Source of the DNA: Chrysopilus asiliformis
Lineage: Eukaryota; Arthropoda; Insecta; Diptera; Rhagionidae
Reading direction: 5' to 3'
Assembly (NCBI GenBank): GCA_964034945.1
Contig: OZ035960.1
Span: 73,715,585 to 73,779,584, forward strand
Length of the DNA stretch: 64,000 nucleotides
Part shown: positions 10,479 to 19,882 of the stretch, piece by piece
Position numbering within the stretch: the stretch's first letter is position 1
How the letters are laid out: each line of letters begins with the position of its first letter
Notes under the pieces: model-generated
What the model saw: the letters and a program-made list of their open reading frames with translations, nothing else
Database searches by the model: none
Told to the model about the DNA's origin: nothing
Made by a program: the position numbers and the translations under genes

Positions 10479-11484
10479 TTTGACGTTTGAGTACAGCTGA
10501 TACCAGTTCAGTGTGCCATGTGAACTGATCGAATCAGTTCCTGCAGCTGCGCGACCTGATACCGGGATCAGTCAGCTGCAGGAGCTGATTGGCCAGTGTG
10601 ACACCTCCCTTAGTTTGCAAGTAATTCGCAAAAATATATTTTTTAGATTTTAATAAAAATATCTCAATAACGGTAAAAGATAATGGATAACGGTAAAAGT
10701 CAAAATTGTGCAGAATGCCAATCTCATTAATTCATCTCACATATACAGTAAGCAAAATCCATTTTTTTCGAGATAATGTCAAAAAAAAACTATTTTTTAT
10801 TTGAGATAACAGTATATCTCGACAACAGTTTGAGATATCGAGTTCTAGCAAAAGACAAAAGTGTAGGAATTTTTATTTTCTCCAGGTTTTGTCATACTTA
10901 ACACTACTAAAAAAATGCGTAGTTTCGGAGTAAATTGAGAAAAACCTATTCGCGATTTTTAAAAAGCCGCCATTTTGGTTACTTCCGGCTAACGGATTTC
11001 CACCAAAAGTTGATAGGATCGTCCCATTCCAGGACCATATATGCCTATAAAATTTCATGGCTCTAGCTATATTAGTTTTTGACTGACAGACAGAAAGACA
11101 TTTTTGTAATGTGACTCCAATCGACTAAGGAGTGATCGGGAAATGTTTTTTAAGGCAAAATGAAGAGGTCAAATGTTTTCATGAATACAATACTGCATTA
11201 TACTTCGTAGAAGAAAGTAAAAATACACATTTATTTATTTTTAATATTTATTCTAGCTGACACAGTCTAATTAAAATTTGAATTGCACAAAAAAAATGTG
11301 TTTTTCATGAAAGTTGTGAAATATCCAACTTAATATGCATTATATGCATTTATATGCAATAACAAATGGCCTTCATTCGCTTCTAAAGTTATTGATTCGA
11401 ATGAATAAAAAACTCCCGGAGCCGAAATCATAACGAGAAGAAATACATATGTAAATGCATATTTTTGGCAGCCCTAGTGATAAG

Positions 11485-11815
11485 CAACCCTAAAAACCTC
11501 CCAAAGCCAGTTTTTGTCAGAAAAATTGGAAAAAGGACGTTTGCGTTATCCTTACAGGACCTTCCGTTTCGAATTTTGAAAGTCTAATACCGGATTCGCG
11601 ATCAGCGACACCAAAAATCCCATAATGCCAATTTTTCCGGGGAAAAATAGGAAAAAGGATATTTGCGTTATCCATACAGGACCTTCGGTTTCGAATTTTG
11701 AAAATCTAACATACCAACGCAGATCATTTTGTAAAAAACCGCATAAAAATCGGTCCAGTAGTTTTTGAGTTTATTAATCTCAAACAGATCAACAGACAAA
11801 CATCCATTTTTATTA
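11485..11815 (+). repeat. continuation of the 122-bp satellite family with a CAGACAAACA tail
   Basis: Two imperfect units share TTATCC-TACAGGACCTTC and the AGCGACACCAAAAATCCC word. They are followed by AGTAGTTTTTGAGTTTATTAATC, AACAGATCAACAGACAAACA and a TATATAGATA end. Minus the hAT pair, this joins the fragment at 2285-2359. Confidence 0.7.
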
Positions 11816-12728
11816 TATAGATAAATACGAGTACCTGTTATTAATTATAGATTTTACCGTTTTATTTGCAATAGAAAAATAATTAATTTTTAATATTTGA
11901 TTAGTCAAAATGTTTTTAAAACCCAAAAAAAAAATCTAATAAAACCCAGTGAGTTGGTTTTTTTTTTAAAACTGTTGTTTTCACAATCCCGAATAAATTT
12001 TTAATTAATTTCAATCTCCTAAAACTTTTGCATTAATATTATGTACATAGAACATAAAAACCAATCGAAAATCAGTAGAATATGTAAAATTTTCTTGTAT
12101 TCGATTTTTTTGAAATTTTTTTAAAAATCAACAACGCATTTTCCCCCAAATTTTATTTAGCGAATTTGTATGGTATAATGGTAAGTATTTACAGAAAAAA
12201 ATTCAAAAGAAAAAAAAATGCCGTTCTCGAGATATTTTAAATTTTGTCACGAAATTGAATTTTACAATATGACGGTGAGGGGGAGGGAGTCAAAAAATAT
12301 TTTTTGTGACAAGGAAATTTAATTACATTTCCAAAATGTTCAATATCATCTCAATCGGTAAAGCCGTTCAGAAGTTACAAATTTTTAAAGTTTTTGTGAT
12401 TTCCAGTTTTCGCCGACTTTGACCCCCTCCCCTCCGCCTACCGAACGTTATTCCGGCAAACAAAAAAATACGGGTAACTTTTTTTTAAGTCCCTAACAAC
12501 ATCCAAATGAAAAAAAGTTAAGAAATCGAACATGACTGTAAACGTGAGTATGAGTTGAGGTGGAGTTCACCAACAGTTATTTTACATATTTCTCTGATAC
12601 CTCGAAAATCAATTGAAGCTAAATTTTATAAATTTAATTGGATTGAATAACTCCAATCGGAACGCATAGCAAAATGGGAACCTCATAGAAAAGCTCATAT
12701 AAAAGGTTTTAGAATAAAAACAAAAAAA
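11816..12728. other. no gene recognised
   Basis: AT-rich sequence. A frame at 12640-12790 (ERIAKWEPHRKAHIKGF then a run into the inverted repeat) is open for about 45 codons, but I cannot relate it to a family. Confidence 0.4.
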
Positions 12729-12838
12729 GAAGGTGTCTGTCTCGTAGAGACGGCCAGAAGACGTGGATCCGCCTACAATAATCGCCGATAGATATTTAAG
12801 TAAGAAATTTTAGTGAAAAGGAAATTAAGGAAACAAAT
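12729..12838 (+). repeat. about 108-bp inverted repeat, right copy
   Basis: Partner of 283-392. It contains the small palindrome GTCTCGTAGAGAC. The match stops abruptly at GGAAACAAA on the right and at GGTGTCTG on the left. Confidence 0.7.
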
Positions 12839-13305
12839 CTTTATTTAAAAATAATTTTATTTATACACCTAATTCTGTTTTTACACGATAGATACGTTCC
12901 CGAACAGTACGTGTAAAAAAAAATTCGTGTAAAAAAAGACATTGCATATATGGAAATATAGAAGATAGGTTCCGGACCTAAAAAATTACCAAAAATAAGA
13001 CTTTAAAATTCGTGTTAAAATTTTATTATTTTTACGTGTTTGTACATTTTATTTGTAATGAAATAAAATGAAGTGAAATTTCATTTGAAAAGAAAAATAA
13101 TGTCAATAATTCAAGAACACAAAAATTAGGTAAAATAACCTGAGTTAAACATAATAAAGGGTTTTTTTGCTTTATCACTTTTTGAAAATAAACGCATACG
13201 TTTGTGTAAACTGCAATATCACTGCTATTACTAGAAATATCTTGGTAAACATCTTCTTCCTCCATTGGTGAAATCCTTTTTGTGATCTATTTCAAAAAAT
13301 TAGCA

Positions 13306-13632
13306 CTAAGTCTCCCGCGGTGCTGCTGTTTCAGTGGTTTTAAAAACGAATTCAGTTATTAATCGTTGTGGCCGTGTTATGGTTAGGCCGTTATATAATT
13401 CTCTGTAAGAGGCCATTAACGACTTCAGCTCATGTTGAAATTTCCCAGCTCGTTCCTCATTAGGATCATGTTTAACAAAATGACTGCCCAGTTTCCTGGC
13501 CAGTTCAAGACCTTCTTTAATTAAATCTGCGTTTAGACCAGAATCTTCTTCGTCATTATCACTATGTTCTTTGGGATCAGGAGTCTCAAGGACAACCTCT
13601 ATTATTTCATCTTCGCTTAGGGCTTTGTCAAC
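13306..13632 (-). pseudogene. displaced C-terminal tail of the Tigger transposase
   Basis: In frame with the transposase once the Harbinger derivative and one TAA copy are removed: VDKALSEDEIIEVVLE, acidic DNDEEDS, then a helical KEGLELARKLGSHFVKHD-type segment, ending ETAAPRET and a stop. Tigger and jerky-like transposases have this type of acidic, helical tail after the DDE domain. Here it is severed and lacks a start of its own. Confidence 0.85.
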
Positions 13633-13944
13633 TAAAGCTAGCATCAGACGAGCACACAAAACCTTAACACGTGTGATGACTGACGTAATTTTGACGTCAC
13701 AAAATTGTAACACCAGTTAACACCGTCTGATAACTTAAATTGTGACAGAATTTTTGTTTACACACCGTGTTATAACCTGTGTTACCACAATTTTTTTGAC
13801 GTGTGTTAAACGAATTTTGCCTCCGTCTGATAACCCTGTGTAAAACGTGGTATGTGTTTTGACATTTTTCGGTCTGTGTTAAGACTGTGGGAAAATGTCC
13901 CAATGTGTAAACTGGCATGAATTCGTGCCATTTCACACGCACTG

Positions 13945-14165
13945 TGTTATAGCGAATATCTTAAAAACGGTGCATCTTATCAAAAAAGTGCAAGAACAAA
14001 AGTTGTTTAGGATATAGTTCTACATAAAACTCCCATACATCAAAATCCGATTCGGAGAATTTTTAAAAAAATCTTATTGAAAAGTTTGACTTCAAAGTGG
14101 AATTTTGATACAACTGTTCGCTGTTCGATTAAACTTCAAATAATGCCATATCACCAAACGGGTTT
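13945..14165 (-). repeat. fragment of the 593-bp repeat unit
   Basis: On the minus strand this stretch matches the 5' third of the units at 43.03-44.21 kb: GAAAACCCGTTTGGTGATAT, then TTTGAAGTCAAAC, GATTTTGATGTATGGGAGTT and GATAAGATGCACCGTTTT. It abuts the transposase exon fragment. Confidence 0.7.
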
Positions 14166-14458
14166 TCAATTACAGCTTTTGTTATGTTTCTATCTGCGAC
14201 TTCACCAATTGTTAGTAAATTATCGAATTGACCGGCCGACATCCGTAAGAAATTCCGATACAATTCGGGTTCTTCAGAGCGCAATTCCACCATCAATTTG
14301 GCAAAGAAACCCTCCTTCTCGCGACGCGACACCCAATCCTTTGTCCAACAACTGCGCTTTCGACCCATTGACTCGTCGTCGTCGTAGTCACTGCTTTCCA
14401 CAATATAGGCTGCCAAAGTCGCCATATCCATCATCTCCTCATATTTCCTTTTTGACAT
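14166..14458 (-). pseudogene. N-terminal exon of a Harbinger transposase
   Basis: The frame from an ATG at 14458 reads MSKRKYEEMMDMATLAAY, an acidic stretch, WTKDWVSRREKEGFFAKLMVELR and LYRNFLRMSAGQFDNLL, the DNA-binding-side region that precedes the DDE domain in Harbinger transposases. It then runs into the 593-bp repeat unit and stops at 14129. The catalytic part is absent, so this is a truncated relic in a non-autonomous element. Confidence 0.75.
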
Positions 14459-14890
14459 TTTAATTTTATTTTATTTTTCTTCACAAATTTAAAATAGCGC
14501 ACAATTTTGACAAGCAATGACCGAGAAAAATACACAAAATGTCAGAGAGCTATCACACCGTCTGATAGCAAATCAGTGTGTCAGACGATTTCGACTGCTG
14601 TCACACGTCTTCTATCATCACACCTTTTGAGACGTTTCACTCCGTCTGATAACTACTCAATCTGCGTAACACAGTGTGTAATTGTGTGACAAAATTTCGT
14701 GGGAAGACTAGCGACGTTAACACGTTTTGGGACAAAAATCCGATTGTGTGGAAAAAAATTTCACACCGTCTGATAACAACACATTTCAAGTGTAAGGACG
14801 TGTCGTGTCAGATGTGTTTGAAATGTGTTTTGAGTTTTTTTCGTGACGTCAGTCATCACACGTGTTAAGGTTTTGTGTGCTCGTCTGATG

Positions 14891-16234
14891 CTAGCTTAAC
14901 AATTCATCGATATCTGCAAACGATAGATCATCGAATCCTTCTCCTCCAATTGTTTGTGCCAGTGCTATGATGTTGGGAAATTCGGTCGTATTAGGGATGA
15001 CAGGATCTTTGCTTTTGACACATTCTGGCCAAACAGACTTCCAACATGCATTCAAAGTGTGTGGTCTTAATTCAGTTAACGCTAATCCAACTTGATTGAT
15101 ACAATCCATAATTGAAAATTTCTTCCACACATCTATGACTGTTAGTGTTTCATCATTCAGTTTGTCCAAAACGTATTGGAATGTTCGTTTTACGTAGTAT
15201 GTTTTAAATGTCGCAATTATGCCTTGGTCTAACGGTTGTATCAAGGATGTAGTATTAGGCGGCAGAAAACAAAATTGCACGTTTGGGTGTTCCAAGACCG
15301 GATGGCCGGGTGCATTGTCTAGAATCAAAAGAACTTTAAATTCAAAAACTTTATCATTCATATATTGTCTAACTTCTGGGACGAAACATTTGTTGAACCA
15401 TTCAGTAAAAAGATCAGTGGTCACCCAGGCCTTTTTGTTTGCCATCCAGTGAACTGGCAATTTATTAAAGTCTACACCTTTCATTGCACGGGGTTTTAAG
15501 GCTCGATTTACAAGTAGTGGTTTCAACATACGATCTCCTGAAGCGTTGGAGCAAAATAACAAGGTCACACGATCTTTAGCTGCCTTAAAACCACCAGCAG
15601 TTTTTTGCGATTTAGCTACGTAAGTTCTATTCGGCATTCTTTTCCAAAAAAGACCACTTTCATCTGCATTCCAAACTTGGTCAGGGGTGTATCCCCCGTC
15701 TTCAATAATTTTAGCAAGTTTTTGCGGAAATTCTTTAGCTGCCGATTCATCTGCAGATGCAGTTTCACCTTTAATTTTTATATTATGTAGAGCATGCCTT
15801 TTTAGAAACCCTGTCATCCAACCAGTACTTGCAGAAAATTCATACTTTTTGTTTAACTGAGCAGTGCCTGGCTCTATTTCTTTAATCTGTCTATAAATTC
15901 TTAGTGCTGTTTGCTTGATAGCATTTCCGTCTACTGGTATCCTTTTTCGTGATTTATCTTCAATCCATATTACCAGAGCTTTTTCCATTTTCTCTTTGAC
16001 ACTATCTCTTGTGTATGATGATGACTTGGCACCTGGTTTTGTTCCAGAACATACCGACTTCCTAATACCTGCTTCATTTTTCTTAATAGTTCTTACGGTA
16101 GCTTCGTGTACACCAAAATGCTTTCCTACAGACGTTGCACCTTGTCCAGTGGCAAGACGATCTAAAATTTGAATTTTAATATCTAAAGAAATCGCTTTCC
16201 TTTTCTTTTTTGTTATAGGTGAATTATGTGACAT
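14891..16234 (-). CDS. Tigger-like transposase (447 aa, tail lost)
   Basis: Cuts and pastes TA-flanked Tigger elements. Domains: a CENP-B-type HTH at residues 10-55 (RKAISLDIKIQILDRLATGQ, GVHEATVRTIKKNE), a second CENP-B HTH at about 80-160 (ALVIWIEDKSRKRIPVDG to TGWMTGFLKRHAL), and the DDE domain at about 185-370. The three acidic residues are in QVWNADESGLFWKR, VLLILDNAPGH and TTSLIQPLDQGII. The end, SFADIDELLS, is followed by a TAG that belongs to the inserted Harbinger derivative, so about 100 C-terminal residues (13306-13632) are cut off. No stop or frame change lies in the rest, so the damage is recent. Without the tail, activity is uncertain. Confidence 0.9.
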   Translation of the reverse strand: MSHNSPITKKKRKAISLDIKIQILDRLATGQGATSVGKHFGVHEATVRTIKKNEAGIRKSVCSGTKPGAKSSSYTRDSVKEKMEKALVIWIEDKSRKRIPVDGNAIKQTALRIYRQIKEIEPGTAQLNKKYEFSASTGWMTGFLKRHALHNIKIKGETASADESAAKEFPQKLAKIIEDGGYTPDQVWNADESGLFWKRMPNRTYVAKSQKTAGGFKAAKDRVTLLFCSNASGDRMLKPLLVNRALKPRAMKGVDFNKLPVHWMANKKAWVTTDLFTEWFNKCFVPEVRQYMNDKVFEFKVLLILDNAPGHPVLEHPNVQFCFLPPNTTSLIQPLDQGIIATFKTYYVKRTFQYVLDKLNDETLTVIDVWKKFSIMDCINQVGLALTELRPHTLNACWKSVWPECVKSKDPVIPNTTEFPNIIALAQTIGGEGFDDLSFADIDELLS

Positions 16235-16684
16235 TGTGTACGGGCTACTGAAAAATATTTCAGTTGTAATTAATAAGAAAAGATTTGAAAATTATGTATA
16301 ACTTACTATTTATCAGCTTTCGACAAAATCAATAAATTTGTACGTGAACGAATGTAATTTTAATTTTTATTAATTTGGCACCTGTCACTTTTAGCAACAA
16401 ACTCGAAACGCAGGCAAAACGAATTGAGGTTATATAATTGAGGTTACATAATTCGGGGAATTCCCCACAAATAGAAATTGCAAATGTAACGAGACGAATT
16501 GTGAAGCTGAGTGATGGTGAGGTTGGGAGAAAAACAATACATACGCAAAAAAAAAATCTTAGAATTGGGGTCGTTCGTGTTAAATCAAAACAACTCGTGG
16601 AAAAAGAGAATCAAATTTTTTTTTCAATTCGTGTTAAATCAAAATCGTGTAAAAAAAAATCGTGTAAAAACAGAATTAGGTGTA

Positions 16685-18427
16685 ATTGGTTTATGATAAG
16701 AGAAGTATGAAATAGATATCATACATACAGTGTTCAAAACGTTCCCAATTCTAGTCTTTCGTTCTGCTCCCAATGAGGAATTGAAATCAATGGAAAATAA
16801 AAATTCAGCATTTGAGTAAACCCCCCAAAGAACGAGAACAAAATTATGGTTTTTACGTTCTTGCTCTTAAGATCTTTACATTTGCGTTTTATTTTTACGT
16901 TCTTTGAGAACAGAACTTTAATGCTGGAAGCGAAATATCACTCTCTTAGTAATGAAATACATACTTATATATGTTTGTGCATCATACCCAACAGCCACCG
17001 CTCGAGGCTTTCATTCATTTTATGCGAGACTCGCAAACCGCTTTGAACAAGAAGCGAAAAATTAAATAAAAATCATTTTTGTTCCCAAGAACGAGAGTCG
17101 GAAACCACAGGAAACGCTCTTGCCGTTAAGAGCGAGAGTTTTAAGAGCGAAAGGAACGAAATAACATGAGATTCAATACATCATATTCAATACACACAAA
17201 GGAGCATAAAAATAGTATAAATGGTAAATCTGTATTAAAGCAGCAAACACAGCATAACAGCGGCAGTGAAAATTTAGATTTTAATTTTTAACAAAATAAT
17301 TGAACATAGTTTAACATAACAAAATACCCTAAACAACACAGTTTCTGTTCGGATGTCACCACAAACTATCGAGTGTCATCGATTGCAAATTTGTTATCAT
17401 GGCAGCAATTTGTACCCCCATAACCAAAATCCAAGACGTATCCACGTCAAAAATCCTTCAAAATATAATTATTTAAACATTTCGCCTTCATTATAAAAAT
17501 AACATCATCAAAAATATCACTATACAACGGCTCCAAAATTCTTTGATTATTAAATTATTTGATTATCTAGACCTGTATGTTGAAAATGGTTTCGAGAAAA
17601 ACATAACACAATAAAAAAAATATTTAAATATTACCTATTAAAAGAACAATATTATTGGCTAAATATATTAAATAAATCGTCCGAAGTAATATTTTAGTGA
17701 TTAAAATAAGCCAGGCATGATGCTTGTTTTGCTCCAGTGAACCAAATATGTATCTAACAAAACGGTAAATTAGTTTAAGTCCAAAATCCAAAAGATTTTT
17801 AAAGAAATAAGGTCAACTGAGTAAATGTAAACATTTTCATTTTTACAGTTAATTTCTTTTGTTTTGCCTTTATCAGTAGAGACCGACTGGAGGCCAGTTT
17901 TTTGCTGAAATCGAACACGAAGTCGAAACCGAAATTCGACCTTTTCTTAACCTTCGACCGGAGCTGAAGCCGAAAGTTTGCATAAAAGATGAGATAAATA
18001 CCGCAAGGGAAAAGCAATTGCAGTTCTATTAAAATATTTTTTTATCGTTAAAAATAATAGAAATATTTGCAAGTTTACAAAATTGAAGCAAAAATAACAC
18101 TGTAGAACAATTTTTAAAAAATTGTATGCTATTGATATTATGTTAACGGATTCTGATAGATAATTTTGAGCTGAAAAACGTTGCCGAACAATGTCTATGT
18201 TTACGTCTTCAATTTTTTTTGGAATTGATCCTTAAAGGATTTATCATTCAAAAATTCACAGAAATTTCTATTATCATCGCAAAAGGGTGGATTTTAGCTA
18301 ATTTTAGGTAATGAGCTCTAGACATCGGTGACGCAGCTAAAATTTGTGCGTTCATACGATAACGTAAGCGCAGTGAACTGTATCAGCGCAGTGAGTCAAC
18401 GCAATTGCGCTATATAACTTGCAACAT
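16685..18427. other. no gene recognised
   Basis: AT-rich sequence with scattered short repeats: AACGAGA/TTAAGAGCGA words at 16740-17160 and GAAGCCGAAA-type words at 17880-17985. No open frame with recognisable domains was found. Confidence 0.5.
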
Positions 18428-18540
18428 CTAACAAAAATATCAGTTGTGATCAACATAAAACCTTCCTCAGCAATATTTAGTTTAGGAAAAAATATGTGAA
18501 AAATCATATTATAATTTTCTGAATATCTCGAGAACCGTTA
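18428..18540 (-). repeat. fragment of repeat X
   Basis: Begins AAAAATATCAGTTGTGATCAAC, then diverges into X-like TATCTCGAGAACCGTTAAAG, typical of this repeat. Confidence 0.55.
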
Positions 18541-19882
18541 AAGATACGTAAAAACTAGGGATTGCAAATTTACCGAACTTTGTCATTACCGGTAACGCGG
18601 TAAAAAAAATTAAAATTACCGGTAAACCGGTAATTACCGGTAAATTAAACATTTTCTAAAATTATTGGGAAATGCACAATATTATTTGATAGAGAGGGTA
18701 AAAAATAAGATATAAAGTGTAATTGAAAGTATCCTATATTTGTCTTCAGAAAACTAAAATATAAAACGCAATATAATATAATAATATTAAGAATAATAAA
18801 CCAAAATTCTCACCACTTTGTTGAGTTATTTTGAGAAGCTTGCTTATGTTTATGCAGTTATCTACATATTTTAAAAACTTTTTTTTGCACAGAAATATAT
18901 ATTACTTACTGTACTTATGCTAAGAACATGCAAGATTTCATAGCTTACTAAAACAACAATTTGTTTTGAAAATACATTGCTTACTATGAAATTTTAAACT
19001 GCACTGAGAGAACAGAAATCTATATTTTGAGAGCCAATCACTAGTGTAAAATTCTGATATAGGGCTTTCCATATAGTGGAAAGACAAATCGCTACTTCGG
19101 AGGAAGACTATCACAACTCAAAAATTGTAAATTTTGGGAAATGACGTTTTAAAGTTATTCTGATATTTTGTGTTAGTATTTTTGATATTTAGAAAATATC
19201 TACAGTAACAAGCTTTTGCATGGTTAATAGTACTAACTTTTAAGCAAATTTTACTTAGGTTTCACCATCCTAACACCTTTTACAGCCCAAAAAAATTTGA
19301 TTTATGACAGTTTTTCTTAAATTTTTTTTATTTGTTTTTTAAGTAGTGACAGTCTTCCTCCGAAGTAGCGAAATGAGCGAAAAGCTTTTGAAAAAAATTT
19401 CTCTCAATATCTTTTCTCTCAGAAATTTTTCAATAGCGCCTAAAGTTCAAGCGAGATAGAAACCAGTCATGTTTAGTCTAGCTTTGTTTAATCTTGTAAT
19501 ACGTAAAAAAATATTTATAATATATAAATAACTGTAAAAAGTAAAAAACGCTACCGGGAAATTGGAAAACTTTTGCTCATACTTTGAGTTTGAAGTCTAC
19601 TCACCAACGCATATAAAAATTATTTTATTCACTAGTAATAATCATCCACATTAATATATTGACTTTAAATTTTGTTGAGTTAAAAGAAAACACTTTTATT
19701 TATTTATTTATTTATTTACTAATTCATCAATACACTGACTACTACAAGTTAAATTAAATGCTAATAAATGTATATACAAATTATAGAAAAAAAAAATATT
19801 ATAATAAAAAAAAAAATAATTAAATATATGTTTACAATACTAAATAATAATTTAAAAATAAATACAAAACAAAAAAAAAAAT

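Larger units (their letters stand above)
6755..10609. mobile_element. decayed PIF/Harbinger transposon
   Basis: The right end reads GGGAGGTGTCACACTGGCC when reversed and is followed by TTA at 10610-10612. The left end keeps GTCACACTG and the shared CTGCAGCTGACTGATCCC but has lost its first bases. It carries a transposase on the minus strand and a MADF/BESS protein on the plus strand, both with disabling changes. A 1.4-kb element interrupts it at 7840-9254. It lies in hAT copy 2, splitting a sequence that is intact at 3268-3290. Confidence 0.82.
3853..11476 (-). mobile_element. non-autonomous hAT element, copy 2, inverted and heavily interrupted
   Basis: It begins TAAGGCTGCCAAAAATATG directly after the 8-bp duplication of copy 1 and ends GGCAGCCCTA at 11476, followed by GTGATAAG (7 of 8 bases like the shared duplication). 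Internal order is the reverse of copy 1. The 7.6-kb span is explained by insertions: an extra X repeat with a MITE (4030-5216), a GGGCGC MITE (5335-5965), a LINE tail (about 5981-6511) and a Harbinger (6755-10609). Confidence 0.82.
13636..14896. mobile_element. Harbinger-type deletion derivative inserted in the Tigger gene
   Basis: Long terminal inverted repeats begin AGCTAGCATCAGACGAGCAC and extend about 50 bp. The duplication TAA flanks both sides (13633-13635, 14897-14899), the Harbinger TTA/TAA rule. CCGTCTGATAAC words are repeated internally. Part of a transposase first exon survives on the minus strand. Confidence 0.9.
12866..16682 (-). mobile_element. Tigger/pogo-type transposon
   Basis: Terminal inverted repeats start CACCTAATTCTGTTTTTAC and end GTAAAAACAGAATTAGGTG, flanked by the TA dinucleotide (12864-12865, 16683-16684) as expected for this superfamily. 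Degenerate CGTGTAAAAAA subterminal words occur at both ends (12900-12940 and 16575-16665). The transposase is on the minus strand. A Harbinger derivative (13636-14896) sits inside the gene. Confidence 0.9.
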
